Assembly (NCBI GenBank): GCA_028023455.1
Contig: JAQFVV010000013.1
Span: forward strand, 12,192,579-12,256,578
Direction of reading: 5' to 3'
Length of the DNA stretch: 64,000 nt
Source: Epiperipatus broadwayi
Taxonomy: Eukaryota > Onychophora > Udeonychophora > Euonychophora > Peripatidae
Shown: piece by piece, positions 1-9,830 of the stretch
How the letters are laid out: every line of letters begins with the position of its first letter
How positions within the stretch are numbered: the first letter of the stretch is position 1
Notes under the pieces: model-generated
What the model was told of the DNA's origin: nothing
Seen by the model: the letters and a program-made list of their open reading frames with translations, nothing else
The model's database searches: none
Made by a program: the position numbers and the translations under genes

Positions 1-394
1 AAATGATTACAGTACATTTTGGTGCTTACGTGAAAAATAATTAGTTTATTTTCACATTACTAAAAGTAAATAAATACGTTTTCAGAAAATAAACATACGA
101 AAATCAATTAATAAATTTCCAACTCTAAATATTACTAACAATATTTGGATATCTGTATGAAAACTCTTCTTCTTTTAATTAGCATAAATATATAAAAGAT
201 TTTTTTAAAAAGTAATTACGCAAAAATAATGGCAAAGTATAATATTTAAGGGAAAGTTACCTGTCATTATTCTCTGTTTAGAATTGTCTTAGCATTAACG
301 TGCCTCTCAAAGTTCCTTCCCAAACGTCATACTGATCAGTAGCCAATAAAATATCGTCGTTTATATCCTCGCAACCAGATGCATCATCAACAAT
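1..394 (+). promoter_or_regulatory. 5' flank and probable 5' UTR of aprataxin
   Basis: Very AT-rich up to about 280, then a patch of more balanced composition just before the start codon, as expected near a transcription start. A CCAAT sequence lies at 343-347 and a half CRE (ACGTCA) at 324-329, about 50-70 bases before the ATG. No convincing TATA box can be placed. The transcription start is not determinable from sequence alone. Confidence 0.4.
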
Positions 395-411
395 ATGGCT
401 GTATCGGGTAA
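379..411 (+). other. Short upstream ORF overlapping the aprataxin start
   Basis: ATG at 379 opens an 11-codon frame (10 residues and TAA) that overlaps the main ATG at 395 in another frame. Its context is weak (C at -3, C at +4), whereas the main ATG has A at -3 and G at +4. If the 5' UTR includes it, leaky scanning would be needed to reach the main start. Inference only; the mRNA 5' end is unknown. Confidence 0.3.
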
Positions 412-550
412 AAGAAAAACTGATGATAAAATGGAAGCTTCTGTTAAAAAAGGATTTTGGAGTTCATCGTTGTTAAAATCTATGAATGACCCTAAATTAC
501 ATATATTTACAGATGACAAATTAGTGATAATCAAAGATCTTTATCCTAAG
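395..550 (+). CDS. APTX: Aprataxin coding exon 1
   Basis: Encodes 52 residues starting MAVSGKRKTDDK and ending DLYPK, then a GT donor at 551. After a basic leader the sequence FWSSSLLKSMNDPK and VIIKDLYPK matches the start of the aprataxin HIT domain (vertebrate form: W-S-x-G-L-K-x-S-M-x-D-P-K and V-V-I-K-D-K-Y-P-K). The Lys of the final PK corresponds to human K197, altered in ataxia with oculomotor apraxia 1. The ATG was chosen because an in-frame TAA precedes it and its context is good. Reading past the donor adds only unrelated residues before a stop, supporting the splice site. Exon phase at the end is 0. Confidence 0.9.
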
Positions 551-1266
551 GTATTATATCACTTAATCCAACAAGAACTAAATTAATATTATTTAAAAAA
601 AATTTTGGGGGCAATATACAAAAGTAAGATTTGCTTTTTATTTATATGATAAAAGTTAAGTTTTACGTTCACTATATTTGGAATATGTAATCTAACAAAC
701 TTCCTATTAGGTATGGTATAAAGAACGAAAAATATCCTAAGGAAAAAAACAGTCTCCATTATTAATTGATTAACCTGTCATATATATTTGTTTTCGATTC
801 CTTGATGAAGGGACCTTTATTTAAGGCCCCTTTACTTATCTATATTACGTTCATTGATGTTAACTTTAAAATTATTTTTTTATCAATAGAAAAATGAATA
901 ACTTAGTTAAATAAAATTGAATTCATTTATATTTACAACAATATTTTTGATAGCTAAATCAAAAACACATAATTTAGATTATAAAATTATCATCTATAAT
1001 ATTTAAGAGAAAAAAACTTTTAGATTTAAGGTGATAGATTATATTATTTAGGGTGTGATATATATATATAATGCCGTGTTTAAAGTTAAGATCCGTGCGT
1101 GGTGTAATAGCTCCAATTTTTTCCTTCCTAGTAAACTACGAATTGATTAGAAGTTTTACTATATATTAAAATTTAACACATTAAATATTTAAAATCCTTT
1201 TATTGCACTTACGTATCTTATTATGAATGCACTTTTTAAATTCTTAAAAAAAAAAAATTTAATGAC
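551..1266. other. Intron 1, start: no feature seen
   Basis: AT-rich intronic DNA with homopolymer and TA runs (a short TA repeat near 1060-1072). No coding, RNA or transposon signature is visible. Confidence 0.5.
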
Positions 1267-1600
1267 AATAATACAGCATTCCTAATGTTTGCTGAATGTT
1301 TATGGTGATTGTATTTTAGTTGTATTTATATATTGGATTATTTTCATCATCTAATGTTAAGTATTAAATATCTTTAGAAAAATTAAACTTTATTTAAATT
1401 TTCTAACTACGTTCAACAATTAATAATAGCCATATTTATATATTGAATTGTTTTCATTATCTAATACTAATTTGTGGAGTTATTATTAATAGTTGATAAG
1501 AAAGTGTTCTAAATACATTCAATATTTAATATTAGATGATAAAATAGTCCAATATATAAATACAGCATTTCTAATGTCTTGAATTTGCTGCTGTACATCT
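1267..1600. repeat. Small imperfect inverted repeat (MITE-like)
   Basis: The stretch 1321-1372 (tatttatatattggatt...catctaatgtt) is inverted at about 1515-1565 (attagatgataaaatagtccaatatataaatac), with a second direct copy of the first half at 1432-1466. A related segment occurs at about 63155-63200 (ccaatatataaatac preceded by a degraded taaatgatgg...). Dispersed, hairpin-forming and AT-rich, it looks like an old MITE; ends and target duplication are not resolved. Confidence 0.4.
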
Positions 1601-1654
1601 AAACTTATTGCTATATTTTTAGATTATATATTTAATTAAAAAGGTGCCCATCTT

Positions 1655-1745
1655 CGTTTAATGTAGTAGTAAAGTACTGGACTTAGCTGTGTTACTTTGA
1701 GTGCTTGAATTTTGTATGAACTCCCAAGCTATAGTGTTGTAATTT
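1655..1745 (+). repeat. Diverged dispersed repeat, copy 1
   Basis: Shares with 2485-2575 the sequence agct(g/a)tgttact...gtgct...tatgaactc(c/t)caagc. Two copies about 830 bases apart, both + strand. Possibly the remnant of a SINE; no intact pol III boxes are seen. Confidence 0.35.
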
Positions 1746-2484
1746 AAAACTGTTTTTAATCTTAATATAATAAATACTTGTTCAGATTTCATATATGTAT
1801 ATAAAGTCCATCTACAATATTTCATACCATTTTTTTGTTGTTGTTTTCTAAATATATAAAAACTAAAAATTATTTATAAAATGCTTAATAATTTTATAGA
1901 ATGAATTTTACTGAACCAAAGTTAGGATGTTATTTTTTAAAAAAAATGGAAAAATATTTGAAAATAATAAAAAAATTTCAGTCATTAAAAATTTATTATA
2001 TTTAACATTATAATTAAATAATTACACATGTTAATGCATTATGCAATATATTTTATTTACTTATTATTTAGTATTACAGTTCTTGATATGTTTATATATT
2101 TATTTAAACAATTTTAAAAATCTATGATAATTAATAGAAAATAGCCAACAAAGGATATTGTGCATTAGTATTTATTATTTTTCAGTAGAGAGCTGTTTTT
2201 CTGTAGGAGAAATGTTTTTTATTTAAACTATCTTTACTATTTTTCTAGTTGTTCTTACTATATCCATGAATTTTTTGTTTTCCTTTAATCAATACCATAA
2301 TATATTAATATTGTCCATTTATTTGTATATATATATAAATTAAATACCACTATTTTAAAATGATTCATTTTTAACTCTTAACTGATTAGAAAATGTTATG
2401 GATATAGGCACTCAATTTTAAAAAGGGACATGTTTAAAAAATATTTCTATCAATTATGCAAGGTTTGTTACAGTTATAAAATTT

Positions 2485-2575
2485 CAAATTCTGGAGCTTT
2501 AGGCCCATAAATCATGGATCAGCTATGTTACTTCAGGTGCTCTAAATACCTATGAACTCTCAAGCAATAAATAAT
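2485..2575 (+). repeat. Diverged dispersed repeat, copy 2
   Basis: Partner of the repeat at 1655-1745, with the same order of blocks (cagctatgttact, ggtgctc, tatgaactctcaagca). The rest of 1746-3180 is AT-rich intron with no support for genes. Confidence 0.35.
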
Positions 2576-3189
2576 TTGATTTTTTTTTTTTTATTTATTA
2601 AATAAAATGTAAATTTAAACAATATTAAATGAACAAAATTGAATGTAATTTATTAGCATAAATTAAATGTAATTTAGCAGATATTATTTTAAGAAAAATA
2701 CTTAAAAAAAAATTTAAATTGAGACAACTTAAGTATTATTTATTATTATAATTTAAATGTGCTTTATTATCATAATTTATTGATCCTTTTATTCAGGAAT
2801 ATTTATTATTAATAATTTGCTAGAGTATAATGGTAAAGTAATTAAAACAAAAATAAAAAAATTAAATTTTGATTCGTTACTTACATTTACTTGATTATAA
2901 AGAAATTTATGTTGTATATATCGCAGGAAATTTATTAATAAAAGTTACACTCTTTTTATATGCTATTTCACAAATTGTAGTCTTTAATATATATTCTAAA
3001 CTTAAAAATTATATCATACATGCTGATATAAAAGGGACTGGATATTCATTATTACTGTTTTGTTTTTTTTTTATTTCTTGCTTTTATATTTTCTACATCA
3101 TTGAGAATTGATAACAGGTAAACTAACAATTTTTTAACTGTTTAATTTTTTTCATAAATATGTTTATCTACTGTCATATTTTAAAGAAT

Positions 3190-4003
3190 ATTTATAAAAA
3201 TGCAACAGCAACAATTGGATTACATAATGATACTAGGAAAGTCAACATTGAGAAGATTATTTAAGTCATTTAGATTTTGCAGATGATGTAGTTGTTTTTG
3301 CAAATAATGCTTTAGAGTTGCAGGAATTATCAGATGAAAGTAGAACTAAAGATAAATATTAAAAAGACTAAAGTAATGTTTAATGGATTTTTTCAAAATA
3401 TGTAAATAAAGATTGATTATGATGAGTTAGAAGAAATTAACAGCTACAAATACCTTGGTCAGGTTATTAATATAAATAGAAACATAATGGATGAAATTAA
3501 TCATAGAATTAAATTTGGTTGGAGTGCTTTTGGTAGAACTAATTTGATACTAAAAGGAAATATGTCTATAGGTTTGAAAAGGAGGATTTTTAATAAATGT
3601 GTTTTACCAGTTTTTTCTTATGGATCTGAGACTTGGACACTTAATAGAAGAGTGATACAGAGACTTCAAACCACTCAAAGAAGTGTGGAGAGATTCATGT
3701 TGCAAGTAACAAGAAGAAATCGAAAATGCAATATATGGATAAGAGAACAAACAGTTGTTACTGACCTCGTTGAAAAAATTAAAAGACTGAAGTGGAGTTG
3801 GGCTGCACATATTGCTAGAAGAGATGATAATAGATTGACAATTGAAATCTTAAACTGTATTCTAAGAGATTGTAAAAGATCCAGAAAGAGACCACATGTG
3901 AGGGGTGATGTGGAGAAGAGAAGCTAAAAATTGGAGAAGATGGGTTGAACTTGGAAAGACCTTCATTCTGCAGTGAATTGATAATGGTTGATGATGATGA
4001 TGA
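3190..4003 (+). mobile_element. RTE-like LINE, 5'-truncated 3' fragment, broken
   Basis: Conceptual translation, with frameshifts, gives the RT catalytic block FADDVVVFANNA near 3280-3310, then SYKYLGQVIN (about 3445-3470), HRIKFGWSAFGR, LPVFSYGSETWTL and RLKWSWAAHIARRDD. This is the order typical of the C-terminal part of RTE/BovB-type LINE reverse transcriptases. The end is a (GAT)n tail at about 3989-4003, the usual short-repeat tail of this group. An open stretch at 3487-3927 covers the last 146 residues. RT domains upstream of FADD are missing. A second copy of the family lies inverted at 7333-7837. Confidence 0.85.
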
Positions 4004-4499
4004 CAAATTATAATCAGAACTCATGTTAACTACATAGTTGTGCAAATATAAAAATGATTGAGTATTAGACAATTTAGCATTTTTGTTAAAACTGTATAAA
4101 ATATACATTTTGAGAATATTTATATTTTATATACAATTGACAATCAATAAAGAATAATTTATGTGAATTTTAACAGTACAATTTTTTTTGTAAATGAATT
4201 TTCTTTGTAAATTAAAATCTATGCACATAGATATAAAAGTGACCAGTATTAAAATAAATATTTTTTTTGTTCTAAGGATAATTATTTGATCAAGAATTAC
4301 AAACTTATTTGCTTTATATTTCTAACATTTTTTTTTTTTGACAATTATGTTTCTTTGTAATTAATATAATCATTTCATTAATAATGATCAAAAGAAATAA
4401 ATAACTAAATAAAAATTTATATGTCTTTATACTATCAAAAATATTATTTTATTATTTATAAAGAAAATAATAAAGTTTGAGTTTTTTTAAACAAACGCA
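4004..4499. other. Intron 1 segment: no feature seen
   Basis: AT-rich sequence with T runs near 4182, 4260 and 4330. No gene or transposon signature is visible. Confidence 0.5.
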
Positions 4500-4800
4500 C
4501 ATATATACATGGAGGGTGGTGAAGATTGAATCCTGTCCATTAAAGTTTGAAGATTTATTATCTTAATATAAACTGGCACTGATTATACATATATGTGGGA
4601 GATGATCTAGATCAACTGATGAGTGTTGGTTCAGCATGAAATATATATATATTGGAGATCATTTATCTTATTCTCATGAGATCATTTATCTTATTCACAT
4701 ATATATGGTCATGTGTATTGTTTATTGTACAAGTTGGAGTGGGTAGCTGTAGGGAATTTGAAAATCTGAGTTCAAAACCTTTCTAATTATATTTAAGTTC
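4500..4800 (+). repeat. Foldback-family repeat, single arm
   Basis: The blocks gtccattaaagtttgaaga, tatcttaatataaact, tcaactgatgagtg(t)tgg and gagttcaaaacc match, in order, the right arm of the inverted repeat at 9424-9690 and the copy at 55060-55445. The element ends directly before the TG..CA element that starts at 4806. Confidence 0.6.
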
Positions 4801-4801
4801 A

Positions 4802-7298
4802 GTATTGTAACGGTCAAAGCATGTCTATCTCGCTAACACACTGCAGAATTTAAACCCGGAACATAGAACTCAACACTAGGAGGGTTACCTCCCGGAAATC
4901 CCAAGTCCAAACTCCACAATGCCCTCTATGTGATAACACATTTGATGCTACTAAGAGTATAATTTCATGCCGGTGCCGGTGATCAGGGAGAAAACAAAAG
5001 ACTCTAAATCTAAAATAGCCCTAGGTTTATTTAACAATAGCTTATATGTGTGCCCGAGATAAACCCATTATGTTATGTTACTTAAATTGCACCCCGAATA
5101 AAAAGAGAAAAGAAATAAATTTACAAATAATATTTTAATGATTAGATATAGAAAATAGTTTAGCTATATAAATTGGATAGCTATATACAATAAACAAGAT
5201 GGCTGATACCTCGTACTTGGGTTGCTTAGATAATGTGTCTAAAATATAGTGACACGGTAAGCATATGCAATTCACGTAAAGTCTTTAACAGGATTTGAAA
5301 AACTATATATAATTGGAATCTTAAATGGAGACCGAGAGTCATTCACGAAGTGATTAACAAAATTAGAAGATCGAGCTATACTGAATGGACTTAAAATTCA
5401 TTCAACTAATAGAATTCTTTTAAATAATTAATAAGGGAAATGTACGGTGGTGCCAGCAATATAATGCCAAGGAGGGGTGCAGTTTTTGAGTATGCAACTT
5501 TATAAATTATGAAGCAAAGGTCTTGGCTTTGGATAGGCATTTCGCCTTTTATTTGGGGCATCTCTAGCCCACTTACAGCTCAAGCTTCGCTCGCACCCAG
5601 GAGCTTCGTAACTGTGGGGACATACACGAAATAATTCCCATGTGCCATTATAGCACTGTACTGGGAATCGCGGAGGAAAATAAGGGGAACGGATTTAATC
5701 GATGATGACCTTTGTCAATGGTAAGGTTCCAGCACTCAAGCATATTCACTAGCAACACAGAATTTAAAATACTTTTAGTAAACAAAGGACAAGTTATTTA
5801 GGAACAGAAATAGCTCGCTCTCAAATTTCATATTTTAATGGCTAGCAGACTCTCAACAAAGCTTAGAGAAATAAAATATTTATTTAACAAAATTGATGAT
5901 ACGTAAGAACTACTTTTAAATATATATAAACGATGGGAGGGGGGAAATGCGTGTTTGTGGTTTAAATAAACTAAAATGGCAACCACGCATTTTTAACTTC
6001 CCTACGTAACTCGCATTTGCCTAAAGAAATTAATTAGATATTTATTACAATACATTTAAATAAGACATTTGCAAATATATATAGAAAATCAACCCAAGCA
6101 CAAGTTCAGCATGCATTAGAAAAACACTTGAATAAATACATTTAAGGAATATACAAAAATTATTAGCTTTATAGCATGAAGTTTTCCGAGATCTCTGGTT
6201 GATTTTAATTACCTTGTTCTTTCAAATCCGTCCGTGGACATTTCCAAATTTGTAACAAAGTTTTTAAGCAAATTATGATTCTCCTTGGTTCATTGTTCCA
6301 CAGCAGCAGTTAGTAGATTTCAGGAGCGGCATTTCTTTGGGCTGGTTCAGTTGGGCTTGATGATACGGTGACAGGACATCAGATAGAATGACGGACAGCC
6401 AAGACCCTGGATCCTGAGGGAAAAACAGCCTACTGCCCCTTTACCCCGTCATTCTAAGGTTAAACAATTTTAAAACTTGTTCTAAACTAACCAACAAGCC
6501 GGTCAGTCCGATAACGCAAATAAAAGCTAATAGAAAATCAATTACAAAATTACAGAAAATATAACTTCTGCTGTCACATTATCAGGCAGATTAATTCATA
6601 ACTCTCTAAATAAATCATAATAATCAATCAGCCCTATTTATATGCTCTCCCTGATTACAATCTAACCCTGCAGTGATAAAATCCATTCGTTAAGTTATTA
6701 ATAAATTTGAAAACACGGACTGCATTTTTTAATCAATTCTGCTCGTAAGCACTGTTTTTAATCTTGTCAAATCTACTAGTAAAACTGGCGCCAATATAGT
6801 TAAAATTAGCCACTATTGTTCTTTTCCTACCCTCACTGATTTAAAAGAGAATGGCATGTTTTTGAACAACTAAATAACATTTTATATTTATAAAACTCTT
6901 TTGAATGTAATTTCCAGAATATATTTATCAGTGATATTATTTTATTAAATGCAAATAATTATAGCGAAATAACATCACAAAATAAACAGATTCAAAAACA
7001 ACAAATTTTAAATAAATATTTTCATAAATTTTAAATATTATTACAGTATGTGTGTAGATGAGAATATGTGACCTACGTTTATTGACAATTTTAATGAATA
7101 TAAAACCATTTAAGACAATTTTAATTATTATAAAACCCCGGGCACCCCATTAGACAAATAAATTTAGGCGGATTTCGGTAATATACACAGTACACACACA
7201 ATACGATAAAATTAGGGTTTTAAATAAGGCATGAGGATAGGAAACAGGAAGGCAATATGAAACTAAGATTGGTAAGGCATATCTTACTGTTTCAGTAT
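4802..7298 (-). mobile_element. TG..CA element, copy E3 (long solo LTR-like), with 4 bp target duplication
   Basis: The element proper spans 4806-7294 (2489 bp). It starts TGTAACGGTCAAAG, ends TTACTGTTTCA, and is flanked on both sides by GTAT (4802-4805 and 7295-7298). Both ends match two other copies (35984-38716 and 40094-43213): one terminus reads TGTAMCGGTC, the other, on the complement, TGAARCAGT. On the - strand a TATA box (TATAAATAG, complement of 6634-6642) lies 652 bases from the TGAARCAGT end, as in the other copies. No long ORF or known domain is seen. GC is visibly higher than in the surrounding intron. TG..CA ends and 4 bp duplications fit a solo LTR or non-autonomous LTR element; the orientation given assumes the TATA strand is sense. 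Confidence 0.75.
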
Positions 7299-7332
7299 AA
7301 ACAATATACTTGTATTTAAATATTATATTTAT

Positions 7333-7837
7333 ATCATCATCAACAACTTATTATCAATCCCCTGCAGGATGAAGATCTCTCCAAGTTCAGTCCATCTCCG
7401 ATCTTTAGCTTCTCTTCTCCACATCACCCCTGCACATGTGGTCTCTTTCTGAGTTTTTTTACAATCTCTTGGAATCCAGTTTAAGATTTCAATTGTCCAT
7501 CTATTATCATCTCTTCTAGCAATATGTTCAGTCCAACTCCATTTCAGTCTTTTAATTTTTTCAATGAGGTCAGTAATACCTGTTTGCTCTCTTACTCATA
7601 TATTGCGTTTTTGATCTCTTCTTGTTATTCCTAACATGCATCTCTCCATACTTCTTTGAGTGGTCTGAAATCTATGCATTTCTCTTCTATTAAGTGTCCA
7701 AATCGCAGATCCATAAATAAGAATTGGTAAAACCCATTTATTAAAAACCTTTCTTTTCAAACACATAGGCATATTTCCTTTTAGTATCAAGTTATTTCTA
7801 CCAAAAACACTCCAACCAAGTTTAATTCTATGATTTA
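7333..7837 (-). mobile_element. RTE-like LINE, 3' fragment, second copy
   Basis: On the - strand this reads LNHRIKLGWSVFGRNNLILKGN, LPILIYGSAIWTLNRRE and MERCMLGITRRDQKR, then after a stop the W-S-W-x-E-H-I-A-R-R-D-D block, ending in a (ATG)n-type tail at 7333-7345. It is clearly the same family as 3190-4003. The 5' truncation point coincides with the tRNA-derived retroposon that begins at 7844. Confidence 0.85.
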
Positions 7838-7944
7838 AGGCAAGTGTTGGTGGCCTAGCGGTTAGCATAGCTGCCTTCCAAGCAGCAGGTCTGGGTTCGC
7901 TTTCTGGTCAATGCTTCAACATATAAAAAAAATGCTATGATTTA
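7828..7944 (+). repeat. tRNA-Gly(UCC)-derived retroposon with target-site duplication
   Basis: Positions 7844-7914 fold like tRNA-Gly: acceptor stem gtgttgg/tcaatgc, A box ggcctagcggtt, anticodon loop cttccaa (UCC), B box gggttcgcttt. A short tail tcaacatataaaaaaaa follows. The direct repeat ctatgattta flanks it (7828-7837 and 7935-7944), so it was inserted by retroposition. Acceptor G-U pairs and changed T-stem bases make it an unlikely working tRNA gene. Family mates: 14001-14092 and 30186-30287. Confidence 0.8.
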
Positions 7945-8621
7945 TATATGTGTTTGTATATATATATATAACATTTAAATAAATGGGTTAAAAGTAAGAG
8001 AATCTTCTTTTTCTTCTAATTATTCCTAGAGAAAAATTGTATTTAGCCTTAGGACTGTCAATTAGTTATTCATAACTTCCAAGCAACATCAAAGGTAAAG
8101 GTGTATTTTGTTTACAATGGATATAAACATATATTTAAACATTACAAGCATAAAGCTAAACTAGTCAATATATAATTAAAATTACCCCGAATTCAAAATT
8201 CAACCAGACCAGCAAAAGAAAATAATATTAAAAACACAACCAAAGGTTTTACTGCTACAAGCAGACTTCTCAAGTGTAAAGAACTACAAAAACTACACAA
8301 TATATATAATATTAAACATTACCTGCAAATCCATTCACTTCCCATCCACCCTTAATATTAAAAGAACTCTTAAATAAGTTAATTGCTTCAGAATAATAAA
8401 TTTTCAATAATAAAGATTCTTTAATTCTTTCTTTTGATTTCATTTCTCTCAAAGAATACAACCTTAGCTTCATCAAAATTAATAGTGTGGTCTGTATCTT
8501 TTTCATGGATTAAATGTATGATGAGACAAAAAGAAGCATGAAATCACTTGTTTAGGCCCCAACCTTAATCACCAATTTTATATAACAATATGATAAAGCA
8601 GAAGACCAATGTTTTAGCAGC

Positions 8622-8872
8622 CTTTACAATCACAAATATATATACTAAAACAATATAGTTAATTACTCAAGGCTTTAATAGGTTTATAAATTTAGACAGT
8701 AACAATCAATTCTCAAGCTATCAACAATCTTAATCTGTAGTCAAGACAAGCTCCTTTAACAGATTGAAATTGTTGATAGCTTAAGGGTTGATATTATCGA
8801 CATTTATAAATCTATTAAAGCCTTCCGTAATTGGCTTTATTGTCTTAGTAAATATATACTTTACAAGGAATA
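8622..8872. repeat. Foldback (inverted repeat) element, about 115 bp arms
   Basis: The left arm 8622-8737 and the right arm 8760-8872 are imperfect reverse complements (left ...ggctttaataggtttataaat...aagctatcaacaatc; right the complement), with a 22 base spacer. Sequence continuing to about 9125 (gttgttaatagcttaagggttgattgttacc at the end) belongs to the same repeat. The whole 8760-9125 segment is present inverted at 57610-58020. Non-coding MITE-like DNA. Confidence 0.65.
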
Positions 8873-9125
8873 TGTAAGTTATAAATGACATTTATTAGTC
8901 TATATTCAGAACAGGTTATATTTTCTTGATTAATGATGTTTGTTTAAACTTCTTCGCTTTACTAATCTCACACTCTTTGGTCAAGTTGCAATCTCTAGTA
9001 TCTATATTATCTATATAAACATTAGATCATTGAGAAAGGTAGTACTACTTTTATTGTTAATAGAGGGTGCCTTGACTATAGGTTAAGATTGTTAATAGCT
9101 TAAGGGTTGATTGTTACCATTAACA
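8873..9125 (+). repeat. Extension of the foldback family (matches 57610-58020 inverted)
   Basis: The blocks gatgtttgtttaaacttctt, tggtcaagttgcaatctct, cttttattgttaa and gccttgacta..gttaagattgttaatag all occur in the same order on the - strand of 57610-57860. With 8760-8872 it makes up most of one unit of a roughly 0.4 kb dispersed repeat. Confidence 0.6.
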
Positions 9126-9147
9126 TATATATATATATATTAAAACT

Positions 9148-9690
9148 CGGGATTTTTTCAGTCAATTCATCCTCCAGTCCATATTCAAGCAACTGATGAT
9201 CCCTAATATACATATTTTATGCAGAACCAGTATTCATCAGTTAGACCAGTATACAATCAGTGCTCAGTTTATATTAAGATAGCAATTCCTCATACTTTAA
9301 TTACAGGCTTCAATCTTCTCATCCTTCCAACTAGTCAACTGCCCATTTCATTGAAAAATCACAGATGAAATGCTCAAAGTCCTTATTGGATTTGATATTG
9401 TAATCATTCACATGTAGAGATTATGGATGAAGTGGACAATTGAATAGTTGGAAGGGTGAAAAGATTGAAGCCGTCCATTAAAGTTTGAGAATTTCTATCT
9501 TAATATAAACTGAACATTGGTTTTATATATGTGTCGGACATTATGATCTGGCCCAACTGATGAGTGCTGGTTCTTGGGGATCATATAACTTTTTTTGTGT
9601 GTGTGTGGTCATGTACATCAGTTGCTTGAGATAGACTGGAGGATGAATAGAGTGAAAAACCCTAAGTTCTAATCCCTCTACTTATATATA
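9148..9690. repeat. Large foldback element, about 200 bp inverted arms
   Basis: The left arm (9148-9345) and right arm (9424-9690) are imperfect reverse complements. Examples: cctccagtcc versus gactggagg; atcttctcatccttccaact versus agttggaagggtgaaaagat; cagtttatattaagatag versus ctatcttaatataaactga. The central loop 9346-9423 is unique except for tgaaatgctcaaag, which recurs inverted at about 55134-55147. TA repeats flank both outer ends (near 9127-9140 and 9684-9698). Single-arm relatives lie at 4500-4800 and 55060-55445. Confidence 0.75.
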
Positions 9691-9699
9691 TATATATAA

Positions 9700-9830
9700 G
9701 AAACATTTAATATAAGCAAGTTACATACTGCCTTAGAATTTATATATATATATATAACCATTAGAAAACAGTCAACACTTAGCAATCCCAATATAACAAT
9801 AGAGATGGAATGACATATTGTAATAATTTT
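9700..9830 (+). repeat. Short dispersed repeat (ccattagaaa..agtcaacacttag block)
   Basis: The sequence taaccattagaaa(a/c)c(a)gtcaacacttag(a)caatcccaatata is seen here (from about 9756) and twice at 57626-57667 and 57968-58010, always on the + strand. It probably marks the edge of the foldback family. Confidence 0.5.

Noticed and set aside
551-586. Continuation of the open frame beyond aprataxin exon 1
   Set aside because: The residues after PK have no aprataxin similarity, a GT donor is at 551, and exon 2 supplies the expected continuation.
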